Assembly (NCBI RefSeq): GCF_001039355.2
Contig: NW_019775748.1
Coordinates: forward strand, 91,167-155,166
Source of the DNA: Lingula anatina
Lineage: Eukaryota; Brachiopoda; Lingulata; Lingulida; Lingulidae
DNA: 64,000 bases
Reading direction: 5' to 3'
Shown here piece after piece: positions 10,470 through 25,452 of the stretch. Numbering within the stretch: position 1 is the stretch's first letter; the number at the start of each line of letters is the position of its first letter. A program made the position numbers and the translations under genes. Under the pieces are notes generated by a model, which was not told where the DNA came from, did not search any database, and was given only the letters and a program-made list of their open reading frames with translations.

Positions 10470-11450
10470 ATTTTTATCTGAGATAAATATCGCGTTCGAT
10501 ACACTCAAGACAAAAGCTACCTGTGAGCTGAAGGGCACTTTACCCTCTAATTAAGAGGTAAAGCAAGTTCCAGCTAGATGGACGATTAAGATCGGACTTC
10601 AGATGGTAAGGAGTATTGTTTACCTCAGTTCTGTGAAAGCAAATGAGAAGGGTGTCAGAACAATGGTGGATATATAAATTATACAGAGAATTTGTACATT
10701 CAGGTGACGTTAACTTATAATCGAAGGGGATTTTCGATAATATTCCTTGAAAAGTACACTAGATTTATAGAGAATAATATCATGGTTGGACAAAAAATTA
10801 TATACGCACAGTGTATCCGTGCGTATGCCTGGTTACGCCCCTGTCGCAAACCAGCAAACCATATCCTGCTGACTACATGAAAATTGCCTTCTAGCATGGA
10901 CAAAAAGTCCAAGCTTCTATGCTTGCTCGGATCGCTGACGATCTCTTGCTGACGAATATAGTAACGAAGTCCCTTGAACTAGTGTGGAAATTGGCTTAGG
11001 CTTCGTTCACATGCAATGTCTATTTTCTAAATTCTATTTTCTATTTGCGGCATGTCTTATGATCACGGTCTGTGCACTGAATATCCCGCCGCGTAATTAC
11101 TGGCAGCGCGAGCCAGTTACTATAAGTTACTATAAGTAAGCACTATAAGTAAGCACAATAGTCTAGGAGGAAATAGCAGTAATTACTAACACACAGACGC
11201 ACAGACACATGGACGCACAGACGCACGGACGGGAGGGATAACATGATCCCAACTATTGTCCCATAAGTTTTTCAATTTTCACCAATGACTGTCTTTATTG
11301 CAATACATTCAACTGGATATAAAGCACACAGAACGAAACGAGCGCTTCCAACCCTAACACTGTGTCTGTGTTTATACTATAAATATTTTATGTTCATTTG
11401 AGTGTAACTAATTAGAACATAAGAGCATGCTAGCATACACCCTAAGTCAC
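10470..11450. other. No gene recognised
   Basis: Fragments of the gacgatct repeat lie at about 10925-10990. A cacagacgcacgga-type simple repeat lies at 11190-11232. On the minus strand a caataaagac sequence near 11300 could be a polyadenylation signal for the vWA gene. No further vWA exon is visible here. Confidence 0.4.
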
Positions 11451-11454
11451 ATAC

Positions 11455-14400
11455 CGCTGTGGACGCCGTGGTTAAGTCAACAGTGCTCCCATAGTCATTC
11501 TCATCCGTTGGTATGCCGTCGGTGAAAACCAAAAGCCTGGATGGCACCATCTGTCTGCTAACTACCAGGACGCTAGCTACAATAATTATATGTAAATGTA
11601 CTCAGAATGAACACTAAGAAATTATGAAGGTTCTGATAAAGATGCAAAAGTTACAAATTAAGCTTGGAATTCAACAATTTTAATTTTCAACTGATTTCAA
11701 GTAAAAACTAGAGCAACAACAGCATCTATTCAGAGATCTGAATAATAGTTGCACGTAATACTTGCTTGATTTGGGACTACCATCCTCGAAAACAGAGATA
11801 AATATGTAAAATCGTCCTGTATATGAATTTGTACAAATAAGAGATGTTGCAACTGAAAATGAGGCATAACTTACAGAGTCGCTTTACTTCGTGCACAGCC
11901 TCCCTGATACCTGTTGCTAAAGGACTCATTCCGCTTGGTCTTAGGCAACCTGGATAAATAACAAGGCAGCAAAGCTGTCAAATGTACAGACAAAAAACAG
12001 GAAATAACTATGCACAAAATAGGCTACTGTCAATTCTGATGCAAAAGTACATTATGTTAAACTGCAAATTCAACATCATATTTTAATGATTGAATCTGAC
12101 AAACTGCAATGATATGAGTTTATTTCCATTTTTGAAACTTTATTAAACAATACATGATGACACTTTTACGTATCTTATAAGTTCAATAATGAGACTGTTA
12201 ACATGCCTAAGAGTTGAATCTGAGGAAATGTGAAAAAACAGCATAACTTCTTAAATAATGCCCCGATTATGCTGATTTTTTAACTCAACCTGTGTTTTAG
12301 TAAGATTGACCACTCCTGTGAATTTAATGAAAATTGGCCTATTTGTTTTTCTTATATTGTGTTTACAATGTTGCATATATGCTGAAAAATGAAAAAACAG
12401 CATAAATACTAAAATAGTGGCCCAATAATGCCGATTTTCGAACTTGACCTGTGTTATAATAACATCGATTACTCCTGTGAGTTTCATGACAACAGGCCTA
12501 TCAGTTTTCCTTGAAATGTGTTTACAGTGTTGCATATATGCTGAAAAGTGAAAAAACAGCATAACTTCTACAAAAATGGCCTGATCATGCTGATTTTTGA
12601 ACTTGACCTGCATTTTATGAATATTCATCAGCTCTGTAAACATACAGCCAAAAAGTAAAACTGCCTTCCACCTATCATGTTTACAATGAAAGTGCACGTC
12701 GCCAGCGACAGTGACAGTGACGGCGACGACGACAGATGCAGGTGATAGCAATATGTACAGACACATCTGTACATATTTACTGTACTGTTTGAGAACAGTA
12801 AGTGACATCATTTTCCTTAAATGGTCATCATGGGAGCAGTGCCCAAAATAGGGGTTCCTTCAAATTTTGATGCAATATTACATAATGTTCAAAAGCATAA
12901 TGACCATCAATTTTTAATAATAAAATATTAGTATCATGGATATTCAGAAAATGTGACTAGCAAAGGTCTTCAGGCCCATGGAACTTCAAAGTCACAACTT
13001 GAAAATGCCAAATTGTAAACAAGACAGCACTGTTCTGAAATGTTTTTTTTTTTTTTCATTTTTAACAATTTTTTAAACATAAAACGAAATTAACAGGTTA
13101 CTGCCATTTTTATATGATCAACTAAGAAAATTGATGAGATGGGNNNNNNNNNNNNNNNNNNNNNNNNNNNNNNNNNNNNNNNNNNNNNNNNNNNNNNNNN
13201 NNNNNNNNNNNNNNNNNNNNNNNNNNNNNNNNNNNNNNNNNNNNNNNNNNNNNNNNNNNNNNNNNNNNNNNNNNNNNNNNNNNNNNNNNNNNNNNNNNNN
13301 NNNNNNNNNNNNNNNNNNNNNNNNNNNNNNNNNNNNNNNNNNNNNNNNNNNNNNNNNNNNNNNNNNNNNNNNNNNNNNNNNNNNNNNNNNNNNNNNNNNN
13401 NNNNNNNNNNNNNNNNNNNNNNNNNNNNNNNNNNNNNNNNNNNNNNNNNNNNNNNNNNNNNNNNNNNNNNNNNNNNNNNNNNNNNNNNNNNNNNNNNNNN
13501 NNNNNNNNNNNNNNNNNNNNAACAGGTTACTGCCATTTTTATACTATCAACTAAGAAAATTGATGACATGGGAAAAATATCAATACAACAGTGTTAAATG
13601 TCCAATTTCCTCCATTCTGAGATTCTGAACATAGGGAATGATTGAATCTGACAAACTGCAATGATATAAGTTTATTTCCATTTTTGAAACTTTATTACAC
13701 AATACACGATAACAAGTTTACCATCATTTTTACATAATCAACTATTAATGTTGTAAAGATGCAGGAAATGTCAACCAAACACTTAAACATGTCTTATTAG
13801 TTAAATAATGAGACTGTTAACATGAATAAGAATTCAATCTGGGGAAATGTGAAACAAGACAGCACTGTTCTCTCATGGGTTTATTTCCATTTTTAACGCT
13901 TTTTTTAACATAAAACAAAATAAACAGTTTACTGCAATTTTAACATGATCAACTAAGGAAATTGATGAGATGGGGAAAATATCAATAGAATAGTGTTAAA
14001 TGTCTAATTTCCTCCATTCTGAGATTCTGAACATAGTGAATGATTGAATCCGACAAACTGCAATGATATGAGNGCGTACAATTTTAAAAGGTCTGGTTAC
14101 GCCCCTGTTTGAAGTCAGAATTTGAAAAATTAGTATGACAAACTTTGCTGGATGAAAAAAAATGACTGAGGGGCATTTTCTAATGTGTGCAGAATACCTT
14201 AAAATATCATAATATCATCAAATAATTAGGTTAACTATGAGAATAGACAACCTCTATGTCTCTTTATCCCAAACACATCTACATCCCTAAAATAGGTTGG
14301 TGGTGTAAAATGAACCATTTTGGTGCTGAGGAGTAATTGTTTAATTAAATAGAAAAGAGAAAAACTATTTGAATACCAGTTTTATTTTCATTTCTTCGTA

Positions 14401-16693
14401 ATCACTTCCCAGGTTAAAATTGAAGAACCCTCCAATTAACATGATATTTAAATATCTTCCCAGATTATTACATGTACACAGATGTATCCCGAAACGTATA
14501 ATTAAAGAAAAGGAAACCCCCAACAAAACTTACACTTTCATTTTCTTCGATTACTACATTAATTGAATAATCCAACAACACACATTTTAAGCAAATAACA
14601 TCCTTGATTAATATGGATTTTTTTAACAATGTCTTCCCAGATTACTACACTAAAACAGCCCACAGTTAAAGAAAAAAATCCCCATGAATTTTCAATAGCC
14701 TTTCTGTGCCAGTGTATCTGTAAACTATACAAGTAAAATGCATAGTTTATGCACCAAGTATTCTAATAATCCCACTTGTTTGAAGTATTTCCAATAAATT
14801 AAAATTATAAAATTAAACCCAACTTAAACAGTCCGGTAGATTTTCTAAGTTCTTGGCTGTAAACCTCCATTGTTCTTAATTTTCTTTTATGGGTATGTTT
14901 CAGTCGTGGTGCAACTGAAATGAACAAAGTAAAACTTGTATTTGAAAGAAAATATGGATTCAAAATAAGATACAAACATTCGATGGTCAGAAATAGACAT
15001 CATATCGGAAATTTTTGTTTCTGCTATCATGCTGTCTTACTGCCTATATAAAAAATTAATAAGTCTTGAAGGAAACATGAATATTTTTAAAAACAATTTG
15101 CTAGTATCATCATTGTATCGATATTTAAAATATATTCAAATCAAAATTAAAACGGTATTGCCTTCAAGTCTGTTTCCCTAAGTAACCCTAGGGCCACTCT
15201 CAAAGGAAAAACTATCAAACCAAAGTTAGGTTTTCAGTTTATGCAGCGAGGCATGTAAGTGATTCAAGGCGGATTCAAGTAAACAGAGGGGATAGCCAAG
15301 CAATGTACCCGGTACATGTACATACATACATGTAATGTGCCGTAGAAGCAAAATTTACACCTGAAGCGAGTACAGATTCCCTGTAATACATATTATCCAC
15401 TTTATGTAGTTTCTCATACTACTCAAATAAAGTCGCCATGCCAAAAGAAAATAATAAATTAATCATTTGGTCAGTTCCCCCCCCCCCCACATCTGCCCAA
15501 AAAATAGCCATAACACTGCCCCTTTTTTCAAATTTGTGGTCAGAAACTTGACCTATTCATCCATTGCCCTGGTTCACAAGTCCGCCAAATGACGCGGTAA
15601 TATGTGGCTACTAACTGAATAGATCTGGATATCTTAATGAGAGGGGGAAATGACCGAGGGTTATATACATAGCACTGAAAGAAAAAATGTCTCAGGTATG
15701 AGACCATGATCTTCGACATTCTTTGGGCTTTGCTATTTGAAACAACACGGTGGCATTTGATCAAATTTAATGGCAGAGATTTGACTGCGTATATAACTAA
15801 AATATTTAGTTATATAGTCAAATGCACTGTGGTGGTACAGAGGGAAAAATAAAATTACCTGCCGTCATTAACAAAGCAATCTGCAGGAGGGCCTCCAGAA
15901 CAGGGGTTAATATCGTCAGCAGGGTCACCGTTGAAATTTCCACACAACGCATTTAGTAGTCCAGCATATGCATCTGTTATAAAGAGAAACATGTTTAAAT
16001 ACAACTGAACAACAATAAAACATTCAGGTGATTTTACAATACTGACACAAACAATTATAATTCTTTTGTATCTATTCCCTCACACGGTTTTGATGCAGGA
16101 ACTATGCAAATAGGGTCCTTCAGTCCATCTGAATGCAATAAATGGATAAAAAGACTCACATTGGACCTTTGAACAAATGAATTATCTTAAACAGTCTTTT
16201 TAAAAGAGGAACTAATTAAAAGTTCTGGGTAGTTCAAACGAACAAATTGGCCTCTTATGAGGCCCATGAATGAGCCCTCAGGTGATATTGCAAATTGTCC
16301 GGACACTTTAAAAATCTATTGTTTAGTTTTTTTTACACATCTCTGCCTCCACCCCCTTCCAANAAAGGAAAACTGCAGGGCATTTTATCAATCAAATTCA
16401 ACCTGGGTGAGCGGCAAAATTTGCAATTAATTAATACTGGTTGGAAGATCTACACGTATTTACTTATGTTTGGAAATTCTAGGAAAAGATCGAATTTCTT
16501 GCCCAGTGCAGTTGATGTTGGATTTTATGTGAAAGTGGACGTTGTTGTTGCTGTCATGTTTGGTCTTAAGAGGATATAACAATTATTGACACGTTTTGGC
16601 TTTGTACAATCCTGTCAAATAAGCAATACATACATAGAAGAACTTAACTAAGCATCACTACCAATGCATGTGTTGCAGCCAAGTGCTGCAGTT

Positions 16694-16724
<31 letters not shown>

Positions 16725-16989
16725 TTATGTGAGCGGCTGCATGTTTGCCATTTTACCTGCAACAGTTATGATGGCTCTATGTCCTTTACGTCTTAATCCC
16801 CCAACAGGAGTGGTCAGTTCAACTTTCACAACGCCAGGCACATCTACAACAGTCCTTGGAAAGCCAGATGGGTCAAGAAACAACATCACTCCATTGCCTA
16901 CGTTTTGTGGAGTGGTTGTTGCAGTGACGATCACATTGTTAATCTGGAGTGGAAAGACAATAAATAAGGACCCATTAACTTTTAAATTG

Positions 16990-17055
<66 letters not shown>

Positions 17056-20000
17056 GTACTTTGCTTGAGCTGGCATGTACTAACAAGGTTTCAAAATGAA
17101 TTAAAAATATTTCCATTTGCATTCCTTCACTGATAACAAAGGTCTTAAGCAGCTAGATGACTTCACTGAAGAGCAAGCTAGCTGCCAAAGGCCTATTGGT
17201 TAAATCCATTCACACGCACCTTCACTATTCCATCTGTAGTCACCTCAACGGTCATATTGCGCACATTTATCAAAACCTTCTGGATCATGGTCCTAGTACT
17301 GCCAGACTTATAATAGTCAAATTTACCAATTATGCTGAACTGCTCGGGGGCTCCTGGGAGGGTTTCTGAAAGTCTATGTGTACAGAACCCGCTGAAAAGG
17401 AAGCGTCTTCCATCGAATTGTTGAAAATGGGGGTCCCCTCTGACTGTACACTGACCCGCTGAAAATTGTAAAATAAAATTTATTAAAAAAGACCTTTTTA
17501 AGAATTTTAGGCATTCAACTGGTCAGTTACTCTGGTTTATTCTGTACAATACCAGTGCGCATGTGCTTTACTGGCATTGATTGTTTTGCTTTAATTACTG
17601 TTAATTGGCTTGATTATTAAAAATAATTTCTGCATATTTTGATAAAAGAAAATTGGAAATTTCTTTATTACATGTATATCAAAATTGAGATGGAAAGTAA
17701 AATAGGTCGTTTTGTTTAATGCAAGTTAAGTGTCCAATGTCTTTCTCAGTTTTTTTTTGTATAAGGATATTCCATGATAGGTGATCATAATTTGGAAGTT
17801 TTTCACAGCTCATATTGTGTGTCAGTTTTCCAATAAAAATCACTGGTAGTTTCTTACCGTTTTCAGGTAAAAGTTCCCGCTTTTGTCTTGTAGTAATTAA
17901 AATGAATTTAGTTGGTAGTTACTTCGTTTATTTTTTGGTGTAGTTAAAAAGTTGTTTTCTTGGCCACTCCGCCGAGTCATCTGCACACACACACACACAT
18001 ACGCGCGTGTGCACCCGCACACACTATGTCTCTAGACATAGAGTCATCTTTCTGTGCAGTTAGCATTAGAGTGCATTTTATCGTTAACACAAACAAGGCA
18101 GCAAAGCTGTCAAATGTACAGACAAAAAGCAGGAAATAACTATGCACAAAATAGGCTACTGTCAATTCTGATGCAAATTCAAATTCATTCTGATGCAAAT
18201 TCAACATCAAATTTGTGTCTGTACATAAAAAAAGCATACCTTCTACAAAAATGGCCCGATCATGCTGATTTTCGAACTTGACCTGTGTTTTATGAATATT
18301 CATCAGCTCTGTAAATATAAAGCCCAAAAGTAAAACTGCCTTCCACTTATCGTGCTTACAATGAAAGTGCACGGCGCCGGCGACAGCGATGACGGCAACA
18401 ACAGACACAGGTAATGGCAATATGTACAGACACATCTATATATATTTACTGTACTGTTTAAGAACAGTAACTGACATGGTTTTTCTTTAATGGTCATCAT
18501 GGGAGCAGTGCCCAAAATAGGCTTTTTTCAAATTTTGATGCAATATTAGATAATGTTTAACAGCATAATGACCATCAATTTTTAATAATAAAATATTAGT
18601 ATCATGGATATTCAGAAAATGTGACTAGCAAAGGTCTTCAGGCCCATGGAACTTCAAAGTCACAACTTGAAAATGCCAAAATGTAAGCAAGACAGCACTG
18701 TTCTGAAATGTGACTAGCAAAGATCTTCAGGCCCATGGAACTTCCTGCGTTTTAGTAAGATCGCTTTTTTTTCTGTGAGTTTCATGACAACAGGATTATC
18801 CGTTTTCCTTGAAATGTGTTTCGAACTTGACCTGCATTTTATGAATATTTCATCAGCTCTGTAAATATAAAGCCAACAAGGCAGCAAAGCTGTCAAATGT
18901 ACAGACAAAAAGCAGGAAATAACTATGCACAAAATAGGCTACTGTCAATTCTGATGCAAAAGTACATTATGTTAAACTGCAAATTCAACATCAAATTTTA
19001 ATTATGCTCAACAGGTAATACCAATGTAAGTAAGATGCAGGAAATGTCAAACAAACACTTTTACGTATCTTATTAGTTCAATAATGAGACTGTTAATATG
19101 CCTAACAATTGAATCTGAGGAAATGTGAAAAAACAGCATAACTTCTAAAAGAATGGCCCGATTATGCTGATTTTGGAACTCAACCTGCGTTTTAGTTAGT
19201 TTGACTACTCCTGTGAGTATAATGACAATTGGCCTATCTGTTTTTCTTATATTGTGTTATCAGTGCTGCATATATGCTGAAATATGCTGAAAAGTGAAAA
19301 CAAGGCAGCAAAGCTGTCAAATGTACAGACAAAAAGCAGAAAATAACAATTCACAAAATAGGCTACTGTCAATTCTGGTGCAAAAGTACATTATGCTTAA
19401 CTGCAAATTCAACGTCAAATTTTAATTATGCTCAATAGGTAATACCGATGTAAGTAAAATGTGTAACAAGCATAAGGCTTCAGGCCGATGGGATTTCAAG
19501 TTCACACTTTCAAAATGGCAGAATGAGAAAAATGAAAATTTCATACAAAATTGCATAAATTCAATAATAAATGATAACCTAATAGAGCTGGCTTTCTAAT
19601 CTGAACTGCATGCCAATCCTAAAAATCATACTTGTAAGTTAAAAATAATAATAAGTAACACAGTTTTCTTTTCATAATGTTTGTAGTGGCAGTGCAAAAA
19701 GATCTTTGTCAATTTTGATGTAACATTACATAATAAATAACAGAATAATTATCACTAATTTTTGATTATTGACTATAAATAGATGGACATGTAGAAAATT
19801 TGATTACCATTCGGCTTCATGTCCATGGGAGCTCGAAATCCCACAATGAATATGCCAAAACGATAAAAATGAATATTTCACTAAAATGTATAACTTCCAG
19901 AAAAAGAAGCCAATTAGACTGCTTTTCCAACTCGGGCTGCATTTTAGTCCTGTGTTTCTCTTTTGAAAGTTTGACAGTCATAAGTACCAGGGTTTTTTCA

Positions 20001-23000
20001 TAATGGTCATCATGGCAGCAGCACCAAAAATTGTATTTTCTTCTATTTTGATGCAACATTACATAATGCTTAACAGCATAATGACCATCAATATTTAATA
20101 ATAAAATAAACCTATTATGGATTTTCAGAAAATGTGACTAGCTTGGGTCTTCAAGCCCGTGGAGGTTCTAAGTCACACCTTGAAAATGCCAAAATGTGAA
20201 AAATTAAATTTTCACAAAAAAAACTGTTTAATTGCCAGAAAATTTTACCAAACAGACTGCATTGCCTACTGAAGCTGTATTTTAGTCTCATGTTTCTTTC
20301 CTGTAAGTTTGAGAACAGTAAGTGACATCATTTTCCTTAAATGGTCATCATGGGAGCAGTGCCCAAAATAGGGGTTCCTTCAAATTTTGATGCAATATTA
20401 CATAATGTTCAAAAGCATAATGACCATCAATTTTTAATAATAAAATATTAGTATCATGGATATTCAGAAAATGTGACTAGCAAAGGTCTTCAGGCCCATG
20501 GAACTTCAAAGTCACACCTTGAAAAAGCCAAAATGTTCTGCAATGGGTTTATTTCAATTTTTAATACTTTTTTAACATAAAACAAAATAAACAGTTTACT
20601 GCCATTTTTATATGTTCAACTAAGGAAATTGATGAAATGGGAAAAATATCAATAGAACAGTGTTAAATGTACAATTGCCTCCATTCTGAGATTCTGAACA
20701 TAGTGGATGATTGAATCTAATAAACTGCAATAATATGAGTTTTTTTTTCAATTCTGACACTTTATTAGACAATACACGATAACAAGTTTACCATCATTTT
20801 TACACAATTAACTAACAATGTTTTAAAGATGCAGGAAATGTCAAACAAACACGTTTACGTATCTTATTAGTTCAATAATGAGACTGTTAACATGCCAAAG
20901 AATTGAATCTTAGGAAATGTGAAAAAACAGCATAACTTCTAAAACAATGGCCGGATTATGCTGATTTTCGAACTCAACCTGTGTTTTGGTACAATTGACC
21001 AGTCCTGTGAGTATAATGACAATTGGCCTATCTATTTTTCTTATATTGTGTTATCAGGGTTGCATATATGCTGAAAAAAGTGAAAAAACAGCATAACTTC
21101 CCTAAAAATGGCCCGATCATGCTGATTTTCAAACTCGACCCGCGTATTATAAATATTCATCAGTTCTGTAAGTTTCAAGCCAAAAGGTAAAACGGTTTTT
21201 CACTTATCGTGTTTACGGTGTTGCATAAATGCTGAAAAAAGTGAAAAAACAGCATAACTTCCCTAAAAATGGCCCGATCATGCTGATTTTCGAACTTGAT
21301 CTGCGGATTATAAATATTCATCAGTTCTGTAAGTTTCAAGACAAAAGAAAAAACGGTTTTCCACTTATCATGTTATCGGTAAAAGTGCACGGCGACGACA
21401 ACAGCGATGACGACAGACGCAGATGATGGCTATATGTACAGACAAATCTGTGTCTGTACATAAAAACAGCACAACTTCTACTATAATGGCCCGATCATGC
21501 TGATTTTCGAACTTGACCTGCGTTTTATGAATATTCATCAGCTCTGTAAATATAAAACCAAAAAGTAAAACTGTGTTCCACTTATCGTGTTAACGCTGAA
21601 AGTGCACGGCGCCGGCATCGGCATCGGCATCGGCGACGACAGACGCAGGTGACGACAATATGTACAGACACATCTGTGTCTGTACATAAAAATTCTTTTA
21701 TTATCAGAATTAGAAGAAATATGAATTTTTAGAAATTTGCACTTCAGACCAACATCTCTCTCTCTCTTCGTCTCTCTCCTTCTCTGTCTCTCTCCCTCTC
21801 TCTCTTTCTCTCTCATGCTGACAACTGTACACATACATTCAGAGCCACATATCACTGTTTATTCTCTCTCTCTCTCTCTCTCACCTAGTGCCCGTCGTAT
21901 CCGGTCATAGTTGTCCGTTAAACTCACAACAGTCCGACCATCTGACCCTGACCCGCACTCTACCAGGCCGATTAACTCCTTGAAATCATACACATTGTTT
22001 GTGTACTCTGCATCTGAAATATAATAAGGGATCTTCCTATTACGTCAGTTATTGTCTTAGTTTTAATTTCAATTAAAGTTTTAATAAAAATGAAATATAT
22101 TTAAGTATATAAACTCCTTCAGTCAAAGCTTTCATTATAAACATTTTGAATGAGATAAATGCAAGGAATGGAAAATGTTTTATCAAAGCTTCGTAAGAGT
22201 ACCCGTTATATATTCTTAAATTCTGAAAGATGCATAAGAGAGTGTGGTATCTTATGCAGGTATCTCACCATCAAGAATCTTGTGTATTGCACTTTTCATG
22301 TCAGTGAAAGCTTCTCCTTCCATGCTCCCAGAAGTATCCACACAAATCACTGTACTCAAACCACAAACCCGCTCTCCGTACATGCGCTCTTCAGGGAAAT
22401 CACCTGCTAAACAAAATTAATGGCAAAATTAAGGAAAGAAACATCCAAAAACAAATGTCCTTCTCAGCTCTCAACACTTGCCAAATGGGAATAGAGTATA
22501 CTGAACTATGGGCTATGCCTAAATGCCTAAATATAATCATTACTTTCCAGAGCTTTTTCGAGGAGGCGGTGGGCCAAATAATCATTCATGTTTGCGATAC
22601 CTTGCATGGGCTTGATAAAAAGAATATATTTGGTGTAAACTGCACCACTTCCAGTTCCAAACAGGCACTGTGACTGCCGTAAAAAGAACAAGAATATAGA
22701 GCAAGTGTTTGAAATGGACGCTTATATTTCAGGATTCAACTTACCATTATCAAAATGTTCTTCTGCACGCTTATATTTCAGGATTCAACTTACCATTATC
22801 AAAATGTTCTTCTGCATGTCCTCCACTTGCTTGCAAGCCACTATCATTTGGCTGCTTTAAATCATCACTGTTAGTCTTTTGAGTGCGAACTTGAACAACG
22901 CTGCCTTCACTTTTGGGCACAGGTACTGCTGGTTTTGGATGAGTCTCTATGGACTGTGTCCCAATACCCACAATACTGTTTATGTTAGTTTGTGCATTAC

Positions 23001-25358
23001 TTGGATATTGCCATTTCAAGAGCTCTCCATTACTTTCACTCATCGTTATCTGTCGTAATTTGTCTGTCAGAATTTTTATAAATTGATTCTTTTCTTCCAA
23101 AGTGTCCTGTGCTTTTTTTAAATCAGTTGCTGTTTGCAATAAATTGTTTTCCAGCTCCTCACATTTCTCATTCATCTGAGATATTCTACCATTTTGATAT
23201 ATTATAAGTTTGTGAAGTCTTTCTATTCTGAAATCTTTCTCATTGTAGCCAGTAAAAGTCTGTGGAAACTTCTCGGTGAGCAGAGGAAGGGGATCGTTAT
23301 ATCCACTTTCATACGCCCACTCCAGAAGAACCTTCGGGTTGGCTTCCATTTTCGGTTGGCCGGCAATGTCTAGCCACAACAAGCTTTGGTTACACTCTTT
23401 CAGTGGGCGTTTTCCAAAGTTTGAATCATCTGACGTCATTGGCAGGTCACCTAAAATAATACCACGACTTCTATTATCATCAAGTCATTGAGATACGGAA
23501 CAAATACATACTGTACACTTACTATTCCTCATTCTCAGCATCAAATATGATGAATGCTTTTTTTCGTTAATTACGTACAGCCATCATCTCAATGCAACAC
23601 CAGCTAACTTGTTTCAGACACTTTCTTTTGAGAAAGCGGCTGTTATCAGCTGTGAAAACTATCTAATTTATCAAAATTGACACTACAAAAAATTTAAAAA
23701 AAAAGAAGTTTCATTAAATGCAGATGGGGGAACTTTACTTTCGTGTGTGGGATTTCACATACTGGACACTTACCATGAAGTAATCTACGTCTCTTCTTCA
23801 AATACTCTTCTAGATCCATGTCTGTACTTAATGATAAAATAAGATCTTCCTGAACCATATTTCGGATTTCCTCAGTCAAAATGACCTCGGTCAAGGACAT
23901 TGACAAAGGTGAAGGTTGCCAACTTTTAACCCACATCCAGAATGCATCTAATTGTTCAACGGTGTAAAACGTCAAATTCATCAAAATGGATCCTCTGGAT
24001 AAATCGGTGACGATCAAGTTCTGTTCCTCCAAGGCGTTTCGTATGGCATCTGTCATCGGTCTGCTTATGTCGGGGTTGTTAGATATGTATTCATCAATAG
24101 CGCGCAATACTACTTGAAGACAACGCTGATCATCTTCTGATGTTCTCCTTTCTTCCAGAATATCAACTGTAGCTCTAATATGTCCAGTAACATTGGCTTT
24201 TCCTAAAAACCATAGCAGAAATATATTATAACGGGTCAAATGTGGTTATCTATAAAAAGACAATAGCTCATCTTTGGCATCTAGTAATGCTAACTGGATC
24301 TTTATCAATGGCAAACAACCCTGTTGTTCGGAATTCGATTCATGAAATTTTGTTTATTTATTCAAAAACCACCTAACAGTTGTAAAAATCATCTGCAGGA
24401 CACTGGAACTGTGGATAAAATTACCAACTATGAACAAGATCATTGACAGTAGCCCCACTCCCCTCAGATTTAGGTCAATGTTTTTTTTCTAAAGAACTCT
24501 TCTAAGAAAGCAATTACTGAGATTAAAAATCAGCTTACCAAGTAGCTGGTCAACAATGAACTCGCAGTTGTTGTCTTCTAATGCCTGCATAAAGACCCAG
24601 AATGCTTTCTCGCTGGAGTGTAACAGAACTTTTGTCACTAAATGCTCACATTTTTCCGTCTCAGTGGTTTTACTTGCAATCTTTTCTCTCTGGCGATCAG
24701 ACAGAACCAAGTGGCTGAACATATAAAGTGCCACATCATCAATAACGGGTTGCAGATAACATATCAAATAACAAAGATTTCCCCTAAGGGCCTTCCGGTT
24801 CCGATTCTCCAACTTCTTGTTACCATCTAAAAGTAAAAGAATGCACAAACCTATCAGAAAAAAAGACACAAAAGCAATATTTGACACTTAATTATGTTTA
24901 AACTTGCCACTTTTAGATGTAAACGACTACATATACACGCAAAATGAAAGTTGATAAAATTATTATAATTTGGCTGGTAAAGATATGATAACTTATAAAC
25001 TAGTTATAAGACGTCACACGGTCATCGAACTGTTGGCGAGTCTTTGCTTAGTACAAGCACCAAAATAAGAAATGCAATACATAAATGACGACTCTTTGAC
25101 AAAAAAGTTGGCAAGTTATAATTACAAACCTTCAATGTACTTCTTGAAGTCACGTTTAGTGTTAGTGGATAGTTGTTGCATTCCATTACAATAGCATTCT
25201 CCATTTCTTCTTTCTGCTTCCTGTCTGGCAGTACATTCTGCACAGCAGTTTTCAGGGATTTGCGGTGTTTGTGGTACATTTTGAGTCAGCTTAAGTCCTG
25301 TATCACTGCCAGCATCATCACCAGGAGGCTATAACATATAAATCATGTAACATGTTCT

Positions 25359-25452
<94 letters not shown>

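Noticed and set aside
13090-13628. Long open frames across the N gap
   Set aside because: They consist of translated N and have no coding evidence.
15545-15640. Candidate fourth vWD exon (YYRVIWRTCEPGQW)
   Set aside because: The possible acceptors give phases that do not match the phase-2 end of exon C or hit stop codons.
16699-17052. Plus-strand frame through the TG and TA microsatellites
   Set aside because: It is the antisense shadow of vWD exon B plus simple repeats.
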